A stretch of DNA of 64,000 nucleotides, taken from contig NW_005179196.1 of the NCBI RefSeq assembly GCF_000350225.1, positions 47,385 through 111,384 of the forward strand, read 5' to 3'. The notes below the pieces were generated by a model. That model did not search any database. It was given only the letters and a program-made list of their open reading frames with translations, and was not told where the DNA came from. The DNA comes from Chondrus crispus. Lineage: Eukaryota; Rhodophyta; Florideophyceae; Gigartinales; Gigartinaceae. Position 1 is the stretch's first letter; each line of letters opens with the position of its first letter. A program made the position numbers and the translations under genes. Shown here in pieces: positions 22,184 to 32,863 of the stretch.

Positions 22184-22407
22184 TACACTTGTCACTGTAG
22201 TAAAAAATGAAATTAAATCACGGCCCCGCCGCTTTCTACACGTGTCCGCGTGGCCGCCACTTGTCGCCGCAGCGCCCCCGTGCGCCAATGAGAACCCGTG
22301 CGGGAGCGCACGAACACACATACACAAACACACAGACAGACAGACACGGATTTTAGTATACGCGGGGACAAGTGGGCTCCGTGCACGCTTCGCGCGCCGA
22401 GCCAAGG
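22184..22407. repeat. Partial third copy of the GC-rich repeat junction
   Basis: Nearly identical to 20177-20400. It includes ACAGTACACTTGTCACTG, the CACACAGACAGACAG microsatellite and the closing GGGACAAGTGGGCTCCGTGC...CGAGCCAA block. It ends where the Helitron 3' flank begins; 22408-22483 shows no recognised feature. Confidence 0.8.
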
Positions 22408-22483
22408 AAGCGTGGAGGAACACTATTTGGGAAGGGTGGCAATGAAAATATGTAAAGACAATGGCGTTTACTTTTTTTGGTAA

Positions 22484-24894
22484 CTACTGAAGGACCTCGG
22501 GGTACACTACGTTTCGCGTGGTTTCATTGGACTCTCGAGTGAGGACAGTGACGTTGCCTTGGTGACTAGTCCTTGATAGTGCGACATAGAGTTGACCGTG
22601 CGAGAAGCAGTGATCTCGTAGGTCGAGACCAATGCGGCCACCGAAGGATTGGACTTGCGCTTTGTTCGTTGTAAGGGCGAAGCACGTGCGAATGGGAAAC
22701 TGCGTTCGGGTGAAGCCAGGGATGGGAAAGTTGTCGTCTCCTGGTCTGCAGGGCATTCGAGGAAGACACAGTCTGTTGCCTTGGTGTGACCCGGTGGTAA
22801 CGTGTAGAAAGAGAGGGTTGTTGGTCATGTTCTCGATGACATATCGCGCGCCGTTGACGTGACCGGTAGCGGGATCGAGATTGCGGAGAAGCATGACGAT
22901 GAAGCCTTTCTTGAGCTTGAGCTTGTGGTCTGGTAGAGCAGACCCGGCCGTCAAGGTGTTCAGAATTTCTGTGGGATAGATCAGCGCGTTGGCGTCTTCG
23001 CTCTCCACCTTGTCTGCGCTTAAGTACGTTCGATACGGTCCCGAAATCATGTTGCGGATGACTTCGTTGACTTGTTCGAGCGGCGTGTTCTTTGTGGTGA
23101 GTATAACGCGCTTGGTGAGCCAGGCAGGGTCGGTATAGTTGTCTCGAATCCCTTGGAAGACCTTGAAGCATAAATTGCGGATGGTGTGCTCGAACGCGAC
23201 GGACTGCAGTAGTGATATCCATTCCGGGCGCTCTTCGCCTTGAAGTCTGCCTTCCCCGACGCTGAGGAGGAACTCTGGAAAGTTGAGGGCCTCCACATCT
23301 GCTGCAGGGTCTGCTCGGAGAGCAGCAAGGCGCATGTTCTCGGTAAGGCCCAGGAATCGGCACTCTCGATACAACGGGGAAGCCTTGACGCACTCACTCA
23401 CGATTTGACCTCTGGACCCGCCCGGAACGACGGGGAGGATTTGTCTAAAGTCTCCAGCGAGCACGAGGAACTTTCCTCCGAAGGGCCAGTCGGTTTGCAT
23501 CAAGTCTCGAAGGGAGCGATTGACAGTCTCAATGCAATGTCGATGGCACATGACGATCTCGTCCCATATGATGAGATCGACTTGTTGCAGTGTACGGCCT
23601 GTGTCGGAGTTTGCGGAGAAGCTGCACGTGCTTTCGGCAGATACAGGAATGGGAACCTTGAACACGGAATGAGCGGTGCGTCCACCGTCGAGCAACACAG
23701 CAGCAACAGCAGACGTAGCGAAAGCGATGACCTGCTTACGGCGCGTACGAAGGAAGTCTTGAATGGCGCTGAGCACGAATGTTTTGCCTGTTCCGCCAGG
23801 AGCATCGAGAAAGAAGAGACGACCACTTTGTGTGGGCATAGAAGGTCCCGCGACGGCGCTTGAGGATCCTTGAAGCAATGCAGAAACGGATACGCCTGGA
23901 AGCATGGAGCCCACTATTTTGTCAAAAGCATGACGTTGATTTGTGTTCAACAGCGGCAACGATGTCTGTAGTCGCCCTTCCCACTGCTGCGCTCGTGCTT
24001 CGGGCGTCTGGATCTCGTATTGCTGTTCCAAAGCGGGCAGGCTGTCATCGGGAAGTGGGAGTCCGAAGTTTGCGAGCGTCCAGTCGGATCGCACGGTCTG
24101 CAGAGCCTCCTGTACCTCTCCAAGCACTTAAGATGCGGCGTGGTGATCATCGCGAAGCTGCTGTCTTCGAATGGGTTGTCCGCGTGCGCGACTGCGAATA
24201 TCAGTGAGAAACATGTCCAGGTGGTCGTTCCACAGCGAGAGAGGATCCGAAGGTTGGCAATGTGCCAGAATCGTAGCGAACAGATGAGAAAGAGGAACGA
24301 AGCTTGACCGGAATGAATCTCGGATTGCGTGCCTCCACTCAGCATCGTCGGCCAGCAAACCGAGTCGTAAGCAAGCTCGTCGAAAGCTGGTGCACTGGTC
24401 GCCGTCGATATTTCGCAAGGTTTCGAAGGATGTTGCCCCTGGCACTTGTGTGAGGAGGAAGCGAAGAAAGTAGCGCTCACCCTCCCTCGGACTGACAGTG
24501 TAGATTCGGCCGACTACGTTGGCACCTGTACCACTGAAATCAAAGGCTTTCTCATCGCTGCTGGCGTTGCGTCTTCTCAGAGTTGCTCTTGGACTCCATG
24601 AATTGCTGCGTGTCTTCCACGTAAAGTACCTTGGAAACATGTGGTACCGAATATGCCTCGCACTTGGGTACTTTTCGTTGGCTTTAAACCACTCGGTCAG
24701 CTTCGTACCTGATGCTGGTCGTAGAGCCGCCTCCTGCTCTCATCCTTCCTCAAAGTAAACCGTATGGTGGTCAGGCAGATGCACTGCAAGTCTGACCACT
24801 GGAGGATTGCGATCCACAACCTCAAATGAGAATAATCGCCATGCGGCCTCCGATGCCGAAACGTATCTGGCATCTTGGAAGTTGGAGATCTCGT
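22484..24894 (-). pseudogene. Helitron RepHel, helicase half (PIF1-like)
   Basis: Minus strand, one frame from 24894 to 22484. It starts DEISNFQDARYVSASEAAW and FEVVDRNPPVVRLAVHLP, the region following Rep in Helitrons, then VYFEEG and a TGA (near 24742). VGRIYTVSPREGERYFLR and LTQVPGATSFE follow, then a TAA at 24128-24130. The SF1B helicase comes next: Walker A DAPGGTGKT, Walker B IIWDE, AGDFRQILPVV, TTNKAQVQSFG and LYVALSRTS. It would unwind DNA during rolling-circle transposition. The Rep half is 29.5 kb away at 54422-56899, same strand and correct order. Confidence 0.93.
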
Positions 24895-24910
24895 CACAGG
24901 AAGGTCAGAT

Positions 24911-25356
24911 TTATGATAAATTTAAGAAAAGCAATGATGTTGCTATTTTTGGGGGCAAAAAATGCTGGAGTTTTGCCAGCAATGCACGGTGGCGTGGGTA
25001 ATTGGTTCGCGGGCAGCCATATTTTGCCAGCTTTTTTGGCAGTTCCCATTCAGCACGGTGATGAGGGGCGTTTATGGTTCCGGCCAGTGACTGGACCAGA
25101 ATTTTTGCTGGACAACCATAGTTGTAACGGAAATATTTTTTATACGTCGATGTAGCAAAGTGATGTGCTATTCTGCTGCCTACCAAACCAGCGCTTGCCC
25201 GTGATGTTTTTAACCTTCACGTGCTCGTACCAGAATAAGCTCATGCCGCATGGTTCAGTACTCAAAGGATGAAGTTATTTAGTTGTGTTATACAGGCTTT
25301 GTTGTGTTTGTGTTAGTAGTGTGCTTTGTCCCCAAATATATGTATTTGAGCCTCCT
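24911..25356. other. Left internal part of the CACAG element
   Basis: Non-coding. It has several short strings of the form TTTTGCCAGC, GCAAAAAATGCTGG and TTTTTGCTGG, and the right end (about 54345-54400) also has TTTTTTGCTGGCC. Such subterminal repeats are common in CACTA-type elements as transposase binding sites. Confidence 0.45.
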
Positions 25357-25553
25357 CTATATCCCTGTGCTCCTTTTTTGTGACGGCTATTTTTTGCCCC
25401 AGACGGGTTATTTTCCTCCTGCTTCAGTCTTGTTGAGCGTTACGTCCCGAGAGTAGATTCGTTGAACGCAGAATTGTGTTGTCGTTAAGAAAATATACGT
25501 TTTGTCTCCAGGAGACCCGTACTTTTCGAGTAGTGTCCTCCCGAAAAGTGTGG

Positions 25554-26317
25554 TGTGGTATATCGCCAAGTGTCCACTAGTGTACATACTGTACTCAAAC
25601 ACCCGATGGTGTATGACAAGGACCGCATTGGTTAATTCCCAATTCGAAAGGTAATTACCTTATCGCCCGGTAAGTTGGACAGCGCAATTCGCGTCCGTGT
25701 ACGTACTGTACTCGAATCATACCTTCTAATATATGAAACCCGCGTACCTCGCTGGCGGCCAAGTGCAGGACCGTTACTGCCCGACGTGTAGTCGTACCGT
25801 TACAGTCTGGCACTGTAAGAACGGGGACTACAGTAGTAGATATAATAAAGTAGGGAAGGGGAAGGACTCGAGGGAATGATCGCTCAACGCAGTGGCATCA
25901 TCTCGAGGGCCGACCCTTTTGTCCCTTGGTTTTGTGCCTAAGTCTTTCGCCTGACTACGTTTTCGTCTTCCCTTTTGTACATCGAGTACACCGAAAAGTA
26001 CTCCACCGCAGGGGTAACGCACGACAAGTGCTGCGCAGAGCGCCCGGATTCGTCCTCCGTGACGGCGTCGCTTCCGCACGGCGTCGAGTTACCACGTCGA
26101 CGACGTCGATCTGCCTTTCGTGGCATCGTTGTGTCGAACCCACACCGTTCTACCAAAACCTCTACCAACCAGCTACCGAACTCCCTTCTGTCTTGATTTG
26201 TGGTTCTTACTACACGTGTGCCCGGCACTCGTCGCGTCTCGCACGCCTCGAACTACAGTACGACGTGTCGCAGCTCCCGCTACGCGAAGCCGGTCGATCG
26301 CGGCACGTTCTACTACA
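25554..26317 (+). repeat. Outer gypsy 5' LTR
   Basis: 764 bp. It contains the AT-rich string GATATAATAAAGTAGG (about 25838), which could hold the promoter or poly(A) signal, and a GTACATCGAGTAC-type palindrome. The 3' copy has one extra T near 48326. Confidence 0.93.
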
Positions 26318-26318
26318 C

Positions 26319-26332
26319 TGGTCTTCGGACCT
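26319..26332 (+). other. Outer gypsy primer-binding site
   Basis: TGGTCTTCGGACCT starts one base after the LTR and would pair with a tRNA 3' end finishing ...GAAGACCA. The inner element has the related TGGTCTCCCGACC, so the two may use the same or a sister tRNA. The isoacceptor is not identified. Confidence 0.7.
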
Positions 26333-26399
26333 AGTAGTGTGAGCGCACGCTACGTTTGCTGCGCAAAGCAATATCGTTGGCAACCGTCGCCTCGTCGAT

Positions 26400-28547
26400 A
26401 TGAGTTCGCCTCATCGGTCCCTCGCTGGTTCCGAAGCCGCGGAACCATCCGCTCCGATCTCACCGCCGGTTCAACAGAGCGGAGTCGTTGAACATGCTTC
26501 CGACTTTCGCCCAACTCAAGGTGCTCCCTACATGGATTCGTACGAGAGAATGCTTCGAAACCTCGAGGATATACGGGAAGCGCTCCGTAGCGACGTCTAT
26601 GATGATGTCTACGAGCATTGCCGAGACAATCTCCGTAACCTAATGTTGGGTCGATACCAATCTTTCACGCAAGGACTTGAGAGCCTCCGAGCTCACGTCG
26701 ATACGATCGAATCTCGACTCGTCCTTTGCGAGAGCCTTATCCCCGATAGGTCAACTGACCTGACCGCCGAGCAGATGGCCTCGTTCTCGCGCCTAGCCGC
26801 TCAAGTGAATCAGCAACGAAGCCGCGCGAATCGGCTGCGAGAGAGAGGATCAGATATATCCTCAACGTCCGCGAACGCTCGCGACGTGTCTCGACCGAGT
26901 CCTATTTTGCTGCGCCCTTGTGACCCTCTTCCTACAGGTTCCGATCGTCTGGAACCGAATGGGCTTCGTCGTGAAGCTCACGCTCGTGAAGCACGGGCCA
27001 CAGGCCCTCCGTTTGTGTCCCACAAGATTCCATACCGACCGGAAACGCCTTCACCGCCACTCGCTGTGACGCCCTTCGGTCATTTAGGACCTCTTGAGCC
27101 TGGGATCGAGCCCACGAAGACCTTACTTCAAGAGTTCAGCCACGTTGTCGACTATCGACTCTATCGTCTCGACGATACTTCTATTCTCGTCTCGGAGAAC
27201 GATGCCGGACGAATTGGCAAATACGTGAAGCGCTGCAAAGGCATACGGCCTACGATGAAGATCTTCGATGGCTCCTCCCCGATAACGCTGCTGTCTTTTC
27301 TCAAGGACATCAGCATCACCTTTAACTCACAGCGCCTCAACGAGGGCGTAGCTGTACGAGTATCGCTCATTTCTCGGAGCGTGACGCCGAACGCCTGTAC
27401 ACTTCTTACACGATGACGGCGTTACGATCCGGTTCGCTACGGAGCGCTGGGTCAATTTCGTGGCCCGGGTTGGTGAACCTGCTGATCCGCCGTTATCTTA
27501 CGGACGACGTTCTCAACGATGCCTACGAAAAGGTCGCTACGATTCGTCAACTTCCGCATGAAAACGAAAACGTGTACGCAGATCGACTCGAAGATCTCGC
27601 GTACTCCTGTACCCCCGTGTTCTCCAACGCCGCGCTGGTGAACTACTTCATCGGCGGATTGGCTGTCGAAACGAGGGATGTGGTAACCGAGACCGTTTAT
27701 CACCTTCCGTTTGGCGAACGAAACGACCTTGCCGCTATTCGCCGCATCGCGCTCGCGGAGGGTAATACCTACCGAGCCCGTTCGGGAAAAGCTTTACCCG
27801 ACATCGGAGCGAACGCGCAACGGACGCCTCGAGTACGCCCACCGAGGGCGCCTCCATCTTCTGGATCGACGTTGTATCTCACTGGACACGAAGCCCCAAG
27901 CAGTGTCGTGGCTGGCAATGCTGGCTTACTCGATGCGCCACCGGGTGCACAATTTGATCCCGAATTAATCATGCCCGGACGAGCTGTCGCCGAATCGACA
28001 AGTTCCCATACGTTTAACACCGCCAGATCGGCGGAAGATCCGACAAGCACAACGGAAGTGGATATCACGAAGCGCATCGAGCGTTTTATTCCTTCTCACG
28101 TTCCCGCTCTAACGGACGAACAGGTGAGGCTGGCACAATCGATCGTGCCACCCAATTCCCCGTACCATCGTTGCTGGCTCTGCCGCATCGTGGGACACAC
28201 CCTCTACACGTGCCCCTTTCTGACGAAAGAGCAGCAACTCTACTCCGCATACCGTAACTACGAGCATCAGCTGTAGACGAGGCCTCATATGCGGAACCTG
28301 CTCAGGCAGCTCCCAGACAACCGTTTCCGTCAAGCGGGTAACAGAGGCCGTCAGCGACAAGTTGGTTTCCGTGAACCACGCAAAACAGTCCTCCGAAGAC
28401 CCCATCAAGGCTATCGTTCGTCCAATACAAATTACCCCCGTCGTGGTGGGCAAATAAATCGTGAAGTGCGTCGTCCTACGCAGAACGACGTGCAAGGAGC
28501 AATGATGTACCTGCGCGATCTCGTCACCTCTGACTTCGCGACACGCG
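26400..28547 (+). pseudogene. Outer gypsy gag, part before the nested insertion
   Basis: ATG at 26400, frame 3 to 27416. The capsid then continues in frame 2. The real frame can be traced back upstream to about 27358 (AHFSERDAERLYTSY), so one indel near there explains the break. The retrotransposon capsid has ISWPGLVNLLIRRYLTD and NENVYADRLEDLAYSC. The zinc knuckle CWLCRIVGHTLYTC (C-x2-C-x4-H-x4-C) is near 28170. A TAG at 28274-28276 follows. Frame 2 runs on through an Arg-rich stretch to 28547, where the inner LTR starts. Confidence 0.85.
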
Positions 28548-29194
28548 TGTCGTGCACTGCAGCCACGTGTGGCGGTTGTAGGCAGAGCGACGCGCGTTCG
28601 GACGCGTAAAGAATTTCGGGAGACCACCCGGTGGATGACCGGAACCGGGATCCGGGCGCGGCTTGCGCGGTAGGAAAGTAGCAACGTAGTCAGCAATAAA
28701 GAGGAAGAATTAAAGGTAAAACAGGACGAACAGAGCGGACAGCACAGTAGTTAACGTAGCACTCGCGCTGTAGAATCGACGCGCGCGGGGAAGGCAGTTG
28801 GGATTCCAGGGGGCGTAGATGGCTCGGTCGGTATGGGCGAGCCAGTACCGAGTCGAGGCTACAACCTGGAATCCAGAAACCAAGGTAAAAGACCCGAGGC
28901 TTCGTGCCTCTTTACTTGGAGTATCGAGTTGAATATATAGTCCCCCGTCGCCGTAATGGCGAAGCTAAATTATACTGTAAATTAGAATAACTAGGAAAGA
29001 ACGGGTGTAGCCCTGAGGGGACCAAGTACAGGCCCCATAGGCCCTCTGGGTTGCGGGGGGATTACACGTGTTCACGGGGAGGTCCGGTAGAGCGGCAGGG
29101 GAGTCCACGTGTACCCGTGGTACACGTGGTGGTAGCGAGCGCGATTTTGGCGAGATTAGGACAGCTGTCCCGGCACCGAGTACAGTGCACTACA
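28548..29194 (-). repeat. Inner gypsy 3' LTR
   Basis: On the coding (minus) strand it begins TGTAGTG and ends GCACGACA. It contains a 10-bp-armed CACGTG hairpin CCACGTGTAC...GTACACGTGG (29105-29129) and an exact stem around CCGGAACCGGG. Confidence 0.93.
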
Positions 29195-29559
29195 GATCTC
29201 CCTTCTTAGAAAAACACGCGTCCTCGTGTGTATGTAGGGTAGAAATACCCGTCAAATGAGGCAGCGGCGCTGACGTGGCAACCGCGGTAGGAAGAGAGGG
29301 GACGTGGGCGGCAAGGTGGACCAGCAAGCGACGCCGAGTCGGTCCGTTTTCCCTTATCTTCCGTTTCCGCGAGCTTGAAGTTCCAAACCTACCCAGCTCT
29401 GGAGCCTCCCTGTCGTTTCGAATTCCCCTTTTCCTACCTTATTCGAGCCTCTTCCTTCCCCTTGTGTGCCGTCTCGGGTTCCACGACGCCGCTACAGCGG
29501 CGATCGGCCAGCTCTTCGGTCAGCGGGGAGACGTGGTTCGTTGTCCCATAAGACGCGTG

Positions 29560-31047
29560 ATGGAACGGTTCCACAACCCGTATGGGGAACCGGGGGAGAC
29601 AGGCAGCGCGGGCATGGACGGGTGGCCGGCGCCTCGGGAACTGCGCGGAAAGAACATGGTCGACGACCCACTGGCGTTCGAGCGAGCCCCTTTTCTTACG
29701 GCCGCGGGCCCGCGTGACAGCCAACTAATTCGTTCATACGCGGACGTGACCGGGGCGCTCCCCGGTAGTCTCAGCTTGAGGGCTGTGTGGTCTCGTGATT
29801 TTTCCTTCCGCCTCGCCGTGGAGGATGAGCACGTCTGGGCAAAGTATCGCCGCGAGAGGCGTGGACGCCGCCAAAAGTATATGGCGGCCTTGGTACGGCA
29901 GTTGGCTCGAACACCGTGTAACAGTCCGATCCCCGCCGAGTGGGACTTCGACACATGGGCATACCGCACCGAGGGTGACCGAAGGTACGTCGCCAATTTA
30001 AGGCGTATATTAGACAACTTGCTGGACCGAGTTGAGGAGCCAGCCGTTGAGTACCTAGCGTGGGACAAGCCCATTCTGCCTTCTCATTTCGAGGAGTACG
30101 TGGAACGGGAAAGGAACCCGGGTTATTACGACAAGCTCAAGTTTGAGCGTCGGATGAGAAACGCCCTTGGTATTTTTGTGGCGTATGAGTGGATCCAGGC
30201 GACAACTTTTCAACCTCGATCCCGATATGAACGGTACCCGCAGATACCGCATTGGTTCGCGCAATACGAAGTCCCGGCCGACTTCCTTGCGGAGATTCCA
30301 CCTTGTTTGGTGTATTTCGGCTTGAGTCTCAATGACTCGCCGTGTTCGTCTCGCTGGATGATTTTTCTGAGCGAGTGGATCGCTATCGTTGCGAAACGGT
30401 TCATATGGTCGTCCTTAGATGGGCGACTATACGTGTTACCGACCATGATAATTAACCGGCTACACAAGTTAAACTTGGATGAGGTTTTAGGCGGACCTTT
30501 GGTATCCGCTCAGCTGAGAAGGTTGCTGGAGGTCCACGACAAGTTGGAATGGTCGCGCGTGCCGTACGGTCAAGGGCGTCATTACGACCGTACGGATCAA
30601 GCGAACGCGTCGCCGGGAAGGCGTGAAGATGCGAGAGGGCCGGGGTCCGGAAATTGGATCCGTTTCGACCCGGTGACCTTTGCCAGTCTGCAGCCCGAGC
30701 TGATGCAGGGAGGTACAGATCCTGTGCCACCGACGGCCGATGAGCCCCACGCCCTCGAAGGCGGTCTGAGCTCGGGAGGGACTCCGGTCGGGTCGGCACC
30801 GGCGGAAGTACCGGGCTGCAGGGGAGTTCCCGTGGAAGTTCCGCGAGACGGGTCAACATCGCTTGAGACGGCATCGACTCCACGGCGTAGATTATTTGCC
30901 GAGCTGGGCGTCTCTGAAGACGAGTTAACAAAGTTAGTACACAACGCCGAATTTGTGGCGGGGGTGAAACGCCTCAAGGCGGCGGCGAGCACGGAGTCGT
31001 CCGCACCTGAGACGGACACCGCAGTGGCGATGGAGGTCGCTTGGTAG
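29560..31047 (+). CDS. Inner gypsy antisense ORF (495 codons, unknown)
   Basis: Intact on the strand opposite to pol, next to the 3' LTR. The first ATG that fits is at 29560 (MERFHNPYGEP); the frame is open upstream to 29275 from a GTG. I do not recognise the protein. The central part looks globular and basic-aromatic (AVWSRDFSFRLAVEDEHVWA, RRERRGRRQKYMAALVRQLA, PAEWDFDTWAYR, FERRMRNALGIFVAYEWIQA, CSSRWMIFLSEWIAIVAKRF). The last 140 residues are disordered except for RRRLFAELGVSEDELTKLV. It lacks similarity by eye to the outer antisense ORF but has the same place, strand and size. Confidence 0.65.
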   Translation: MERFHNPYGEPGETGSAGMDGWPAPRELRGKNMVDDPLAFERAPFLTAAGPRDSQLIRSYADVTGALPGSLSLRAVWSRDFSFRLAVEDEHVWAKYRRERRGRRQKYMAALVRQLARTPCNSPIPAEWDFDTWAYRTEGDRRYVANLRRILDNLLDRVEEPAVEYLAWDKPILPSHFEEYVERERNPGYYDKLKFERRMRNALGIFVAYEWIQATTFQPRSRYERYPQIPHWFAQYEVPADFLAEIPPCLVYFGLSLNDSPCSSRWMIFLSEWIAIVAKRFIWSSLDGRLYVLPTMIINRLHKLNLDEVLGGPLVSAQLRRLLEVHDKLEWSRVPYGQGRHYDRTDQANASPGRREDARGPGSGNWIRFDPVTFASLQPELMQGGTDPVPPTADEPHALEGGLSSGGTPVGSAPAEVPGCRGVPVEVPRDGSTSLETASTPRRRLFAELGVSEDELTKLVHNAEFVAGVKRLKAAASTESSAPETDTAVAMEVAW

Positions 31048-32269
31048 TGGCGGGGACTCCGGTAGCGGCAGAGGTTGAGGGAGCTACCCTCGACTCTGAC
31101 GGAGGGTCGATTCCCTCGGATGCACCGGTTGCCCCGGTTGCAGGAGTAGAGGGCGACCTGGCCGACTATGGAATGTCGGAGTAATGGTGGGCGTGCGTCC
31201 TCAAGACGAAGTACCCCGGGGTAGCGCGTAGCACGCGAGTAGAGGAAGGGAAGAGGCATTACGGTAGAAATAAAACGGGACCTCTTCTCCTATCCATCGT
31301 CTTACGCGAGCACATCGGGTCAGGCGGAGGGGCGACGGAAGGTCGGCGGTTGAGAGAGAAAAAAAAGGGGGGGACAACACAACGTGGCGCAGTGAGTTGG
31401 TCGCATCCACTGTGCTTCGGACGTCTCTCGCGGCCGTTACGTCGGGCCGTAGTTCAACGCGGTACAGCGCGAAACGTCGCGGAGGGAGTCGCGATCGGGA
31501 GCGGGGCAGAGCCACTCTGAGGTGGTTGTAGAGCTGGCGGTGGCCCCTCTCTTGGGCTCAGGGGTCGTATCCGCGAGGGACACGCACGGGGGCAGGGTTC
31601 CCTGAGGCGCGGGGTAACTGCGTAGGAGGCGAGGCGTGGCTCGGGAAGTAACGAGTCAGTTGGCAGATAGCGGGTAGACGACTTTCCGATCGACGGTTGG
31701 CTCCGAAGAGGAGAGGGTCAGATAGATAATACCGTAGGCGGGGCGAGGCAAACGTGATCCACGGCCAAAAACTTAGCCAGGGTCAAGGATGGCGTCGTCA
31801 CGGCGGGGAGAAAAACCCATCGATTCTAACGTTTCCTTTGAAGGGCGAGGGGTCAGGACTTGAGGAGGGACGTGATGCGAAGAAAAAACGAGAGGTGCAT
31901 CTGAACGTGGCGATCGGACGGCTTCGGCGGTCCATGCGTGGGTTCCGTAGATGTCGGCCCTGGCGTGCGGTGGCGCGAGGGATCTCCTCCGTAAGCGACC
32001 GCGCGGTTCGCAGGACGGTTTAGCCGGTTTGTCGATGGGTCGGCTACTCACCTTAGATCGGTGTATTTTCCCTCTGTGCGGAAGATTACAGCTGGAAGCT
32101 GAGGAGGGTCGGGGAATAGGTGACCCGCGAGGGTAACCCCTTTCCGTGGCGCGGCGTGTAGAGGGGTGTCCCCGGCGTCGAGGACGTCCGCCTATTTAGC
32201 CGACGATCCCTCCGTTCGTGGACGTACGAGAGATACGAGATGACGTAGGTCGAGGGCCAGCAGGGAGGC
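31048..32269. other. Non-coding interval of the inner element
   Basis: Between the chromodomain stop and the end of the antisense ORF. No convincing frame on either strand and no clear repeats. This is where a promoter or shared 3' end of the convergent ORFs could sit. Confidence 0.5.
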
Positions 32270-32863
32270 CTAGTTTTCGATCCCTACGCTACCCGGACCA
32301 GACCATAACTTGGCGGTTGGTACAGGGAGGCTCCTGCGACGGCAGAATCGTAGGACGGTTTTATAATCTATGTAGTTCGCCGGTTCCCAAGTGTCGTCTT
32401 CGGCCGTGTACCCATACCACCGGACTCGGAAAAGCTGCATTCCGTCCGTTCCCGGTTTATGTCCGGTGAGGGCCTCAACCACGTAGGTTTTGGGGTCTTC
32501 GTCCGTCAGCGGGGCCCATTTCGTCGCCTCAGAGGGCGTGCTTGGCGCGCGTTGAGGGGAGGCCTCAACCGCGAGTGGCGGGGGAGGAGGATGTACCGAG
32601 GCAATGAGGGGAGGGTAACCGAAGGTACACATAGACGCTAAGTTCGCGATGTGCTCCCCGGCTGTCCCTCTTGTACTCGGTGGCGTTTCCGTGGGGCCGC
32701 GCGTGAGGTCCGTGACCACCGCCGGTGCGGAGGGCTCGGACGGGCGGATTTTCCTTTGATTTTTTTTGGGGCCCGTCTCCACGTGTCTGGGGGCTTCGGG
32801 GTGAAGGTACGCGTTTGCTCGCTCGGCGACTTGTCGCTTCTCGGGGCGGGATCCGCTTGTCAA
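32270..32863 (-). pseudogene. Inner gypsy chromodomain
   Basis: Minus strand, shifted from the integrase frame. After a Pro/Ser linker (HPPPPPLAVEAS) comes YVVEALTGHKPGTDGMQLFR and VRWYGYTAEDDTWEPAN, with the aromatic cage positions (Y, W) kept. Stop at 32270. The VRWYGYTA string is shared with the gypsy fragment at 1-1074, so those two elements are related. Confidence 0.9.

Noticed and set aside
24128-24130. Start of a separate helicase gene right after the TAA
   Set aside because: The frame is the same on both sides and the upstream part is standard Helitron sequence, so the TAA is a nonsense mutation inside one gene.
27413-27416. ATGA overlap between the two gag frames of the outer gypsy, like translational coupling
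   Set aside because: The second frame encodes recognisable capsid sequence upstream of that ATG back to about 27358, so the break is a plain frameshift and the ATGA is chance.
32860-32863. Programmed frameshift between inner integrase and chromodomain
   Set aside because: Both frames are open through the Pro/Thr linker, but no slippery heptamer is evident and the first gypsy fragment (1-1074) has integrase and chromodomain in one frame. An indel is more likely.
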